From Bacteroidia bacterium (GTDB lineage Bacteria > Bacteroidota > Bacteroidia > Flavobacteriales > Flavobacteriaceae): a DNA stretch of 64,000 nucleotides. The notes under the pieces are model-generated. The model ran no database searches and was not told the DNA's origin. It saw nothing but the letters and a program-made list of their open reading frames with translations. The first letter of the stretch is position 1. Each line of letters begins with the position of its first letter. A program made the translations under genes and the position numbers. The stretch lies in assembly GCA_030428705.1 (NCBI GenBank), contig JAUIDI010000002.1:434001-498000 (forward strand), written 5' to 3'. Shown piece by piece: positions 48,785 to 58,414 of this stretch.

Positions 48785-49272
48785 GCAAAGTAGCCATAGT
48801 CATGGGGAGCACCAGCGACCTTCCCGTCATGCAAGATGCCATCGATGTTTTAAAAGGCTTCGATATCGAGGTCGAGGTCGATATCGTATCAGCACATCGC
48901 ACGCCCGAAAAACTTTTCGATTTCAGTAAAAATGCACACATAAACGGTTATGCCGTAATCATTGCCGGAGCAGGGGGTGCGGCACACCTACCGGGAATGG
49001 TGGCCTCGATGTCTCCTTTGCCCGTTATCGGTGTACCCGTAAAAAGTAGTAATTCTATCGATGGATGGGATTCCGTGCTTTCCATCCTGCAAATGCCGGG
49101 CGGTGTACCCGTCGCAACCGTTGCGTTGAACGGAGCCAAAAATGCAGGAATACTTGCGGCCCAAATCATCGGAAGTTCGGACAAATGTGTTTTGGATAAA
49201 ATCATTCTTTACAAAGAGGGATTAAAGCAAAAGGTAATCGAAGGAGCAAAAAAAGTGAACAGTAAAAAGTGA
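48781..49272 (+). CDS. purE: 5-(carboxyamino)imidazole ribonucleotide mutase
   Basis: VAIVMGSTSDLPVMQDA; SAHRTPEK; AGAGGAAHLPGMVAS; ATGA overlap with purK. Confidence 0.96.
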   Translation: MSKVAIVMGSTSDLPVMQDAIDVLKGFDIEVEVDIVSAHRTPEKLFDFSKNAHINGYAVIIAGAGGAAHLPGMVASMSPLPVIGVPVKSSNSIDGWDSVLSILQMPGGVPVATVALNGAKNAGILAAQIIGSSDKCVLDKIILYKEGLKQKVIEGAKKVNSKK

Positions 49273-49418
49273 ACAGTTGACAGTCGATAGTGAACAAACA
49301 ACCATTAACTAGCAACCAAATTCCAAATCTCAAATCATAAATTCCAAAAGCCAATAGCTAACAGCCAAAAGCCGTAAACCACTAGCGATAAACAAGCAAC
49401 GAACAACCATCCAAAAAC

Positions 49419-51440
49419 ATGAACCCCTTATTGACCCCATTCGACACCGCACCTTTTTCACAAATCAAGAACGAGCATTTTAAACCCGCGTTTCTTCAAA
49501 CAATGGAAGATGCCCGCGCCGAAATCGATGCCATAACGGATAATCAGGAGGCACCGACGTTCAAGAACACGATCGAGGCCTTGGAGTTTTCAGGTCGACA
49601 ATTGGATCGAATATCCAGCGTATTTTTCAATCTGAACTCCGCCGAGACCAATGAGGAAATCCAGAAAATAGCACAAGAAGTTTCACCTTTGCTTTCAGAA
49701 TTCAGTAACGATATTACCCTGAACGAAAAGTTGTTTGAAAGGATAAAAACGGTCTACGAACAAGAGGAAGATCTGAATCTCTCCGTAGAACAGCATACAC
49801 TTTTGGACAAAAAATACAAAAGCTTTAGTCGCAACGGTGCGAACCTGCCGGAAGATAAAAAGAAACGTCTGCGGGAAATCGATGCCGAGCTTTCGAAACT
49901 GAAACTGAAGTTCGGTGAGAACGTTCTGGCCGAGACCAACAAATACGAAATGCACCTGACCGATGAAAACGATCTTGAAGGACTGCCCGATGGTGCAAAA
50001 GAGGCGGCCGCACAATTGGCGAAGTCAAAAGACAAAGAGGGTTGGTCGATTACACTGGATTACCCCAGTTATATCCCCTTTATGAAATATGCCAAGAATC
50101 GGGAACTGCGTAAAGAACTTTCGTTGGCTTTCGGAAGCAAGGGTTTTCATGGGGATGATCTCGACAATCAGGAAAATGTGCTGAAAATCGCCAAACTGCG
50201 CCATGAACGAGCCAATCTTTTGGGCTATAAGACCCATGCTCATTTTGTCTTGGAAGAACGCATGGCCGAGGCCCCTGAAAAAGTCCATTCGTTTTTGAAC
50301 GAACTGCTCGAAAAGGCAAAGCCCGCCGCCGAACGGGAGTTCAAACAACTATCGGCTTATGCAAAAGAGCTCGATGGCTTGGAAAAACTTGAAAAATGGG
50401 ACGGCAGCTATTATTCCGAAAAACTCAAGCAGCAATTATTTGACCTTGACGATGAGTTGTTAAAACCCTATTTCAAGCTCGAGAACGTAATCGATGGGGT
50501 TTTCAAAGTAGCCGAAAAACTGTTCGGACTACGATTCGAGGAAGTTTTCGATATCGAAAAATATTACGAAGAGGTAAAAACCTTCCGGGTCTATGATACC
50601 GATAAAAACTTCATCGCATTGTTCTATGCCGATTTCCATCCCCGAAAAGGGAAAAGGGGCGGCGCTTGGATGACTTCCTTTAAACCCCAGTACAAAAAGG
50701 ATGGAGAAAATGTACGCCCGCATATCTCGAACGTCTGCAATTTTACGCCTTCCACCGAAACAAAACCTTCCCTCTTGACATTCAATGAAGTTACGACCTT
50801 GTTCCATGAGTTCGGGCATGGTCTGCATGGTATGTTGGCCGATACCACCTACCCTAGCCTTTCGGGAACCTCAGTCTATTGGGATTTTGTGGAACTACCG
50901 AGCCAGGTCATGGAAAACTGGTGCTACGAAAAAGAAGCATTGGAGCTTTTTGCAAGGCACTATGAAACTGGGGAACCCATCCCTATGGAACTGGTACAAA
51001 AAATCAAGGAATCGGCCACCTTTCAAGAAGGCATGGCGACCCTCCGCCAACTAAGTTTCGGATTATTGGATATGTCTTGGCACGGAGTCGATCCGTCACG
51101 AATAGAGGATGTCAAAAAACACGAAACCCAGGTCTTTGAAGGTACCCAACTATATCCCGATACGCCGGAAACTTGTATGAGCACCGCTTTCGCCCATATT
51201 TTTCAGGGTGGTTACTCCTCAGGCTATTACAGTTATAAATGGGCCGAGGTGCTCGATGCCGATGCCTTTGCCTATTTTAAGGAAAAAGGGATTTTCAACA
51301 AAGAGATTGCCACAAAATTTAAGGAAAATGTTCTGTCGAAAGGAGGCACCGAAAAACCGATGGTACTCTATAAACGTTTCCGTGGGGCTGAACCTAAAAT
51401 CGAAGCCCTGTTGGAACGAGCCGGATTGTCGAAAGAATAA
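49419..51440 (+). CDS. M3-family metallopeptidase (oligopeptidase/dipeptidyl carboxypeptidase type)
   Basis: TLFHEFGHGLHGML (HEFGH zinc motif); GTSVYWDFVELPSQVMENW. Confidence 0.95.
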   Translation: MNPLLTPFDTAPFSQIKNEHFKPAFLQTMEDARAEIDAITDNQEAPTFKNTIEALEFSGRQLDRISSVFFNLNSAETNEEIQKIAQEVSPLLSEFSNDITLNEKLFERIKTVYEQEEDLNLSVEQHTLLDKKYKSFSRNGANLPEDKKKRLREIDAELSKLKLKFGENVLAETNKYEMHLTDENDLEGLPDGAKEAAAQLAKSKDKEGWSITLDYPSYIPFMKYAKNRELRKELSLAFGSKGFHGDDLDNQENVLKIAKLRHERANLLGYKTHAHFVLEERMAEAPEKVHSFLNELLEKAKPAAEREFKQLSAYAKELDGLEKLEKWDGSYYSEKLKQQLFDLDDELLKPYFKLENVIDGVFKVAEKLFGLRFEEVFDIEKYYEEVKTFRVYDTDKNFIALFYADFHPRKGKRGGAWMTSFKPQYKKDGENVRPHISNVCNFTPSTETKPSLLTFNEVTTLFHEFGHGLHGMLADTTYPSLSGTSVYWDFVELPSQVMENWCYEKEALELFARHYETGEPIPMELVQKIKESATFQEGMATLRQLSFGLLDMSWHGVDPSRIEDVKKHETQVFEGTQLYPDTPETCMSTAFAHIFQGGYSSGYYSYKWAEVLDADAFAYFKEKGIFNKEIATKFKENVLSKGGTEKPMVLYKRFRGAEPKIEALLERAGLSKE

Positions 51441-51615
51441 AAAATAATCCTAATAACATCTTATTAATACGAAATAGTCATTATTTTAAGAAATTTTTAT
51501 ATTATTTCGTAATCTTTTGCAAAAGATTACACGTATATATATCACATAAGTAGGTTGGGAGATTCTCAAGTCTCCTATACAAAATTAAGAGGGCGTGGGG
51601 GCGCCCTCTTTTTTG
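51440..51615 (+). ncRNA. Candidate small RNA or structured 3' UTR ending at a strong terminator
   Basis: Intergenic: 22-nt palindrome (51509-51530), GGAGA...TCTCC stem (51558-51575), terminator. Confidence 0.25.
51588..51614 (+). terminator. Rho-independent terminator
   Basis: AGAGGGCG-tggggg-CGCCCTCT followed by T-run. Confidence 0.9.
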
Positions 51616-51707
51616 GTTTGCAATTCTTTTGTAAAGTAATCGTGAAAAAATGGAAAACCATTTCCCTTTTTAAGCCTTTATGCTTTTCTTCACGAAAAAT
51701 TTGGACT

Positions 51708-52229
51708 ATGACTTTATTTGTCGATATGGACGAGGTGATTGCCGATACCTACAATGCACATATTGAAATCTATAATCGTGATTTCAAAGGCAATTTAAAG
51801 GTAGAAGATTGTTTAGGTTCCGAAGTATGGCAAAATGTAGTCGAGGAGCATCAACAGAGTGTCCGCGACCATGCGCGCACCCGCGGATTTTTTCGTGGTC
51901 TAAAACCGATGGTCGATAGCCAAAAGGTGCTAAAACAACTTTCTGAAAAATACGAGGTCTATATTGCCACGGCGGCAACACAGTTTCCGAATTCACTTGA
52001 AGAAAAATCCGAATGGCTTGACGAGCATTTCCCTTTTATCCCTTGGCAAAAAAGAATTCTTTGCGGCGATAAGCATATTCTTAAAGGAGACGTTCTGATC
52101 GATGACCGCACCTATAATTTAGAAGGTTTTGATGGAAGATGCCTTCTTTTCACTTCTCCACACAATATCAATACCAATGGTTTTGAACGGGTCGAAAATT
52201 GGCAAGAAGTGGCGGATAAATTGCTATAA
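51708..52229 (+). CDS. 5'(3')-deoxyribonucleotidase-like HAD protein (NT5C type)
   Basis: MTLFVDMDEVIADTYNAHIEIYNRDF; LIDDRTYNLEGF; start moved from TTG 51555 to ATG 51708. Confidence 0.88.
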   Translation: MTLFVDMDEVIADTYNAHIEIYNRDFKGNLKVEDCLGSEVWQNVVEEHQQSVRDHARTRGFFRGLKPMVDSQKVLKQLSEKYEVYIATAATQFPNSLEEKSEWLDEHFPFIPWQKRILCGDKHILKGDVLIDDRTYNLEGFDGRCLLFTSPHNINTNGFERVENWQEVADKLL

Positions 52230-52279
52230 AAACCCGCCAGCTGTACGAAATTGTGGTAGCCTAGGTCAAACTTGTTGAC

Positions 52280-52702
52280 TTACCCGATACCTTTTACAAC
52301 TATTTTCGGGTTTACCCTTTTTAGATGGTCGATAAATGCAATCTTATCTTTTGGGGAAACCAAAACAATGTTCGATCGGTCATAAAAAATCTCAAGACGA
52401 TCAAATGATGTGGCCGGGGCACTTATGGGGTTATTGGTTCCCGTTATACTGTCGATCGTTTTGATATCGATTCTTTTATGGAGAATAAAACCGCTTTTTA
52501 TTTCGAGTATATTACCGTTTACGGTATAGTACGTATTCAAAAAAAGATGTACCGAAAACACCAAGGCCATAAAAATTACCATGGTCCCTAACCAAGCATT
52601 GTGATAAATTGAAAGAATCATGGCTGCGCCGAGTATTCCAAAAACGAAAATGGCCAGCCCCATTCCTATTTTGGACCTATATATGGTCATAGAACCATTC
52701 AA
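52280..52702 (-). CDS. PH-domain-like membrane protein
   Basis: Two TM segments then bacterial PH-like region (YYTVNGNILEIKSGFILHKRIDIKTIDSI). Confidence 0.7.
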   Translation of the reverse strand: MNGSMTIYRSKIGMGLAIFVFGILGAAMILSIYHNAWLGTMVIFMALVFSVHLFLNTYYTVNGNILEIKSGFILHKRIDIKTIDSITGTNNPISAPATSFDRLEIFYDRSNIVLVSPKDKIAFIDHLKRVNPKIVVKGIG

Positions 52703-52704
52703 TG

Positions 52705-53064
52705 TTAATCGGGAGTGGCCCCCTTCCAGGCATCATAGCCCCCCTCCAAATTGACCACATTGGTATAGCCTAAAGTTTTGAGCCTTTCCTGAGCCTTTGC
52801 ACTCCGGCCTCCCATCTTGCAATACACGTAGATTGTCTTATCCTTCGGAATTTTTTCGAACTGCTGGATAAAGGTCTCATCAAACCAGTCGATGTTCAAC
52901 GCATTGTCCAAATGCCCCGCGTTATATTCCTCGGGTGTACGAACATCTACCAATATCCCATTTTCTATATCATTCTGTGAAAATTCTGTGATAGGTTTTG
53001 ACGTACTTTGGGCACATCCCAAAGTCAATAAACAAAATATCAATAAACTAACGATCGACTTCAT
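52705..53064 (-). CDS. Rhodanese-like domain lipoprotein
   Basis: Lipobox LLTLGC; DVRTPEEYNAGHLDNALNI; active-site loop CKMGGRS. Confidence 0.92.
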   Translation of the reverse strand: MKSIVSLLIFCLLTLGCAQSTSKPITEFSQNDIENGILVDVRTPEEYNAGHLDNALNIDWFDETFIQQFEKIPKDKTIYVYCKMGGRSAKAQERLKTLGYTNVVNLEGGYDAWKGATPD

Positions 53065-53096
53065 AGGTATAAAGATTTAACCAAAGATAATAAATT

Positions 53097-53744
53097 ATGA
53101 TGGCCAGAAAATTTGAACGACCCGACAGAAACATGAAGGTAGTTAAACCAAATTCAATTACTTTTGATATGCATGAAAAAAATATGACGGCGCACCAATT
53201 AAATCCGGACACTTGGGTAGATTCGTATGCGGACTATCTCTTCAATTACGCCATCGCGCGCGTTAGCGATACCGAAATTGCCAAAGATTTGGTACAGGAG
53301 ACTTTTTTCGCTGGATTGAAATCAGCCAAGAACTATAAAGGAGATGCCGCCGAGCGAACATGGTTAATAGCCATTCTGAAGCGAAAGGTTATCGATTATT
53401 ATCGCAAAATCAATTCTAAAAAGGGAAAGGCCGAGGTGCGGGTCAACTATAGTTCGAACGGTGATAGTGATGGTGACTGGATAGAAGAGCAGGTCGCCGA
53501 CCCATTTAGTTCGTTTGAAAATGACAGCTTGGAAAATGAAGAGCTCGGCGTTGCCATATATGACTGTATCGCGCAATTACCTCAAAAACAATCGTTGGTC
53601 TTTACGATGAAAACAATCCGAGGAATGAGCACAGAGGATATTTGTAATGAACTTGATATTAACCCGTCTAATCTTTGGGTTATGATCCATCGCGCCAGAA
53701 CCACGTTGATGGGATGCCTTAATCAAAATTGGTTTAATCTATGA
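53097..53744 (+). CDS. Sigma-70 family (ECF-like) RNA polymerase sigma factor
   Basis: YADYLFNYAIARVSDTEIAKDLVQETFFAGLKS (region 2); LPQKQSLVFTMKTIRGMSTEDICNELDINPSNLWVMIHRAR (region 4). Confidence 0.93.
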   Translation: MMARKFERPDRNMKVVKPNSITFDMHEKNMTAHQLNPDTWVDSYADYLFNYAIARVSDTEIAKDLVQETFFAGLKSAKNYKGDAAERTWLIAILKRKVIDYYRKINSKKGKAEVRVNYSSNGDSDGDWIEEQVADPFSSFENDSLENEELGVAIYDCIAQLPQKQSLVFTMKTIRGMSTEDICNELDINPSNLWVMIHRARTTLMGCLNQNWFNL

Positions 53745-53968
53745 TTTCCTGTGAGGAGGCAGCTACGATCTGCAACAAAACACAATACAAGGAGGCTTCT
53801 TTTTCAGAAAAAATCCAATTGAAGTTACATTTACTCTTTTGTAGTACTTGCGCCATGTTCTCTAAAAAAAATGCCAAATTGACCAATCTATGCCAAAAGG
53901 CAAACCTTCAAAACTTGACTGAAAAGGAAAAATTGAAGATGAAACAAGAGATACGGAAAAAAATCTAA
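53741..53968 (+). CDS. Small zinc-finger-like putative anti-sigma factor
   Basis: 75 aa, ATGA overlap with the sigma gene; HLLFCSTCAMF (HxxxCxxC, zf-HC2/ZAS-like). Confidence 0.7.
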   Translation: MISCEEAATICNKTQYKEASFSEKIQLKLHLLFCSTCAMFSKKNAKLTNLCQKANLQNLTEKEKLKMKQEIRKKI

Positions 53969-54789
53969 AAATAGTGTTCTAAATACAAAATCACCCCCCA
54001 CCAGAGTATAGGAATTGATTCTACCCAAAAAGAGACAAAGTATTTGGAACGCTCTTTTTTAACATAGAAAAGGGCAAAGCCCAACATCAAACTTAATACA
54101 GCCTTCCCCAATATTTCATTCAACATTAATTCGTCTTTCAAAAAAGTCATTGTATAAAAAAGCAAAGTGACAATGACCCCGACCTTCTTTGTTTTCATGA
54201 TACCTATTCGCTGAGGCAATGTGTATAAATCAAAGTCGTCATATTTCAGGTCACGTATTTCAAAGGGAATCATGAGTATCAGCACGAGCAAAAAACGCTG
54301 TATCAATTCGACCCAAACATCCCAATTCATGATTTTATTTGCTTCGATAGCCGGAAGCATAACGGTCGTCAATGACCACACCAAACCCACCAAAAAAATT
54401 TTTAACAGCCCACGACTGCGAAGATTTCTGCCCTGGGGCATAACGGGCAAAGCATAAAGCCCTGTCAAGACTAAAATGGCGCCAATACCCAACCATGTTT
54501 TGTAATTAAAAAAACAGGCGTGATACAGGGCAGCTATCAGTGCCGCAAAACTCGCAATTTGAATATCCTTATGGTATCGATTGGATACAAGTATATACTT
54601 TTTCGACTCAACACCGTATTTTATGAAATTATAACAGGCGATCGTACCGAAAAAAAGATAATATGATAAGTGAGTGTCCATTTCAATTTTTAAAATGATA
54701 TAGGTGATTTGAACCAATGCAAATACCGCCAATGCCACATGTACGCTGGCATCTAGATAGAAATTAAAAAGGCGTACGGGCAACTTCAT
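53965..54789 (-). CDS. UbiA-like polytopic membrane protein
   Basis: Multiple TM helices; VLTGLYALPVMP, FEIRDLKYDDFDLYTLPQRIG resembling prenyltransferase Asp-rich loop. Confidence 0.6.
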   Translation of the reverse strand: MKLPVRLFNFYLDASVHVALAVFALVQITYIILKIEMDTHLSYYLFFGTIACYNFIKYGVESKKYILVSNRYHKDIQIASFAALIAALYHACFFNYKTWLGIGAILVLTGLYALPVMPQGRNLRSRGLLKIFLVGLVWSLTTVMLPAIEANKIMNWDVWVELIQRFLLVLILMIPFEIRDLKYDDFDLYTLPQRIGIMKTKKVGVIVTLLFYTMTFLKDELMLNEILGKAVLSLMLGFALFYVKKERSKYFVSFWVESIPILWWGVILYLEHYF

Positions 54790-54887
54790 GAATCAAAAGT
54801 AGCCAAACTGTTCATAACCCTGTTTTTCGGTTAAAAACTTTAGGTCGAAGGAGTATTAAAAGAGGGTATTTTGCGGTAATAAATCGC

Positions 54888-54895
54888 TAATTTTG
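54888..54895 (+). promoter_or_regulatory. Putative -7 box TAATTTTG of gcvP
   Basis: Exact match to TAnnTTTG 33 nt before ATG 54929. Confidence 0.45.
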
Positions 54896-54928
54896 TCCAC
54901 CTTATTTCAACAACTTAGCATTCATTTC

Positions 54929-57784
54929 ATGACGACAGAAGTATTTGCCAAACGCCATATCGGAATTCAAGAAAATGATCTGGAGACAATGTACGGGACA
55001 ATCGGTGTCGAAACTTTGGACCAACTTATTTCGGAAACTATTCCCGACGACATCCGGCTCAAAAATAGTCTAGATTTACCGGAAGCCATGAGCGAACATG
55101 AATTTCTGTCGCATATTCAAGAATTGGCGGAAAAGAACAAGGTTTTTAAGTCATATATCGGTCTTGGGTATCATGAAAGTATTACTCCATCGGTCATCAA
55201 GCGCAATATTCTTGAAAACCCGGGATGGTACACGGCCTATACGCCCTACCAAGCTGAAATCGCCCAAGGTCGTTTGGAGGCGCTTTTGAATTTTCAGACT
55301 ATGGTGAGCGATCTAACCGGAATGGAACTGGCCAACGCTTCGCTTTTGGATGAAAGTACGGCTGCTGCCGAAGCCATGTCGATGTTATTCGATGTTCGAA
55401 GCCGCGATCAAAAAAAGAACGGGGTCGTAAAATTCTTTGTTTCCGAGGAAATACTTCCACAAACACTTTCGCTTTTACAAACGCGATCAACCCCCTTGGG
55501 AATCGAGTTGGTCGTGGGTAACCATGAAGAATTCACATTTGGTGCCGACTTCTTTGGAGCCATTTTGCAGTACCCTGGAAAATATGGCCAACTTCATGAT
55601 TATACTGAATTTGTCACTAAAGCCAAGGACAACGATATTAAAGTAGCCGTCGCGGCCGATATTTTAAGCTTGGTACTATTGAAAGCTCCCGGGGAGTTCG
55701 GGGTCGATGTTGTTATAGGCAGTACGCAACGTTTCGGCATTCCGTTGGGCTATGGCGGTCCACATGCCGCATTTTTTGCCACGAAAGAAGCATACAAAAG
55801 AAGTATTCCAGGTCGTATTATAGGTGTTACCAAAGATATGGATGGAAAACGTGCGCTTCGCATGGCGCTCCAGACCCGTGAGCAACATATCAAGCGCGAC
55901 AAGGCAACTTCGAATATTTGCACATCGCAAGTACTATTGGCGGTAATGGCGGGCATGTATGCCGTTTATCATGGCCCAAAAGGACTAAAATATATTGCCG
56001 AAAAGGTGCATCGTAAAACACGGTCAATAAGCCAATCGGTGGAAAGTCTAGGATTCAAACAATTGAACACTTCATTTTTCGACACCGTAAAGTTTCAAGT
56101 TTCCGACACGGATAAACTGAAATCGCTGGCCGAGGCCAAAGAAATTAACCTTAACTATGTCGATAAGCATACGGTTACGCTATCATTGAACGAAGCGATG
56201 GGCGAAAAAGACATAAAGGCCTTGATTGCTTGTTTCGCTGCGCTGGAAGACACAAATAAAGATGATATACCTACGCAATCCAATGCGGATGTAATACCAG
56301 ATTCGTTAAAAAGAAATACGCCCTTTTTGGAAAACGAGGTTTTCAATTCGTACCACTCGGAAACCGAACTGATGCGCTATATCAAAAAACTGGAGCGTAA
56401 AGACCTGTCTTTGAACCACTCCATGATTTCTTTGGGTAGCTGCACGATGAAATTGAACGCCGCTACCGAAATGCTACCGTTGAGCATGGCACGTTGGGCG
56501 AATATCCATCCTTTTGTTCCTTTGGATCAAGTCGAAGGGTATCAAACCGTGCTAAACGAACTGGCCAAAGATTTAAGTACAATTACCGGATTTGCAGAAA
56601 CCTCGTTGCAACCCAATTCAGGGGCGCAAGGTGAATATGCAGGACTTATGGTCATTCGCGCCTATCACGAATCGCGAAACCAAGGTCATCGAAATATCTG
56701 TATCATACCTGCTTCGGCCCATGGTACCAATCCTGCATCCGCTGTCATGGCGGGTATGCAAGTAGTTGTGACCAAGACCGACGAAAAAGGAAATATCGAT
56801 GTCGCCGATCTCGAGGAAAAGGTTATACACCATTCCGATAATCTGGCGGCATTGATGGTCACCTATCCATCGACCCATGGCGTGTTCGAATCCTCTATCA
56901 AACACATCACCAAATTAATCCACGACCATGGAGGGCAAGTCTATATGGATGGAGCGAATATGAACGCGCAGGTCGGTTTGACCAATCCTGCAACGATCGG
57001 GGCCGACGTATGCCACTTAAACCTTCATAAAACCTTTGCCATACCCCATGGTGGCGGCGGACCTGGGGTGGGCCCGATTTGCGTAGCGGAACAACTGGTT
57101 CCCTTCCTTCCCGGCAATCCGATTATCAAAACAGGGGGAGATAAAGCGATAACAGCCATTTCCGCAGCTCCATGGGGGAGTTCACTGGTCTGTTTGATTT
57201 CCTACGGATACATTAAAATGCTGGGTGAAGAAGGATTGACCCAGTCTACCAAGATTGCCATTTTAAACGCAAATTACGTTAAAGAACGGTTGAACGGTAA
57301 GTTCGATGTTCTCTATTCCGGGGAACGAGGTAGGGCGGCACACGAAATGATCGTTGACTGCAGGCCTTTCAAACAAAATGGTATCGAGGTTACCGATATT
57401 GCGAAACGGCTTATGGACTATGGTTTTCATGCTCCCACAGTCTCATTTCCGGTAGCGGGCACCTTGATGATCGAGCCGACCGAAAGTGAAAGTCTTAGCG
57501 AATTGGACAGGTTCTGCGATGCCATGCTGTCCATTAGGGAGGAAATTTATACCGCCTCGCCCGACAACCCGAACAATGTCCTGAAAAACGCACCGCATAC
57601 TATGGACATGGTTACCGATGATACTTGGAATTTTCCATATAGCAGGCAACAAGGGGCATTTCCCCTACCCTATGTATTCCAGAATAAGTTCTGGCCTTCG
57701 GTCCGTAGGGTCGATGATGCCTATGGCGACCGTAATTTAATCTGTAGTTGTGCCCCTATCGAAGCTTATGCCGAAGTAGAATAA
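54929..57784 (+). CDS. gcvP: Glycine dehydrogenase (aminomethyl-transferring), P-protein, single chain
   Basis: FAKRHIGIQENDLETM; LHKTFAIPHGGGGPGVGP (PLP Lys); start moved from TTG 54893 to ATG 54929. Confidence 0.96.
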   Translation: MTTEVFAKRHIGIQENDLETMYGTIGVETLDQLISETIPDDIRLKNSLDLPEAMSEHEFLSHIQELAEKNKVFKSYIGLGYHESITPSVIKRNILENPGWYTAYTPYQAEIAQGRLEALLNFQTMVSDLTGMELANASLLDESTAAAEAMSMLFDVRSRDQKKNGVVKFFVSEEILPQTLSLLQTRSTPLGIELVVGNHEEFTFGADFFGAILQYPGKYGQLHDYTEFVTKAKDNDIKVAVAADILSLVLLKAPGEFGVDVVIGSTQRFGIPLGYGGPHAAFFATKEAYKRSIPGRIIGVTKDMDGKRALRMALQTREQHIKRDKATSNICTSQVLLAVMAGMYAVYHGPKGLKYIAEKVHRKTRSISQSVESLGFKQLNTSFFDTVKFQVSDTDKLKSLAEAKEINLNYVDKHTVTLSLNEAMGEKDIKALIACFAALEDTNKDDIPTQSNADVIPDSLKRNTPFLENEVFNSYHSETELMRYIKKLERKDLSLNHSMISLGSCTMKLNAATEMLPLSMARWANIHPFVPLDQVEGYQTVLNELAKDLSTITGFAETSLQPNSGAQGEYAGLMVIRAYHESRNQGHRNICIIPASAHGTNPASAVMAGMQVVVTKTDEKGNIDVADLEEKVIHHSDNLAALMVTYPSTHGVFESSIKHITKLIHDHGGQVYMDGANMNAQVGLTNPATIGADVCHLNLHKTFAIPHGGGGPGVGPICVAEQLVPFLPGNPIIKTGGDKAITAISAAPWGSSLVCLISYGYIKMLGEEGLTQSTKIAILNANYVKERLNGKFDVLYSGERGRAAHEMIVDCRPFKQNGIEVTDIAKRLMDYGFHAPTVSFPVAGTLMIEPTESESLSELDRFCDAMLSIREEIYTASPDNPNNVLKNAPHTMDMVTDDTWNFPYSRQQGAFPLPYVFQNKFWPSVRRVDDAYGDRNLICSCAPIEAYAEVE

Positions 57785-57860
57785 AAAGCCGAAAGTTTCA
57801 GGTTTCAAATTTCGGTTTGTTTAACTTCGAACAAGAAACCTTGAACCAGAAACCAGATCG

Positions 57861-58388
57861 ATGTACGAAAAGACCTATCCGAGCAAACGTTTTCAACAAA
57901 CGCTATCTTTTCTTAAAAAACATATCGCCACCGATGAACCTATTTTAGATTTAGGAATTGAGAATCCATTTTCCGAAATCATGAAGAAAGAAGGTTTTTT
58001 GGTCGAAAATACAACTGGAGAAGATTTGGATATCGACTTTTCAGTTGTACAAAATTCAGATGCCGAGGTGGTGACCGCGTTTGAGATTTTCGAACATCTT
58101 TTGGCTCCTTTCAATGTCCTAAAGGAAATCAAAGCCGACAAACTTGTGGCCAGTATTCCTTTAAGCTTATGGTTCGCCACCGCCTACAAAAGCAAGACCG
58201 ATCCATGGGACAGGCATTACCATGAATTCGAAGATTGGCAATTCGATTGGCTGCTCGAAAAATCCGGATGGGAAATCAAAGATCGGTTAAAGTTTACCAA
58301 CCCGATTAAAAAAATAGGTATCAGACCTTTGCTGCGAAGTTTTACGCCCAGATATTATATTGTTTACGCAACGCGAAAAAATTCATAA
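57861..58388 (+). CDS. Class I SAM-dependent methyltransferase-like protein
   Basis: PILDLGIENPFSEIM; DAEVVTAFEIFEHLLAPFNVLKEI; W-rich methyltransferase 11-like C-term. Confidence 0.78.
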   Translation: MYEKTYPSKRFQQTLSFLKKHIATDEPILDLGIENPFSEIMKKEGFLVENTTGEDLDIDFSVVQNSDAEVVTAFEIFEHLLAPFNVLKEIKADKLVASIPLSLWFATAYKSKTDPWDRHYHEFEDWQFDWLLEKSGWEIKDRLKFTNPIKKIGIRPLLRSFTPRYYIVYATRKNS

Positions 58389-58414
58389 TTCCGAATTCAA
58401 ATTTTGAATTCATA

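Noticed and set aside
51555-51707. N-terminal extension of the nucleotidase ORF in the track
   Set aside because: Begins at TTG and translates through a strong terminator; the catalytic N-terminus MTLFVDMDEV starts at ATG 51708.
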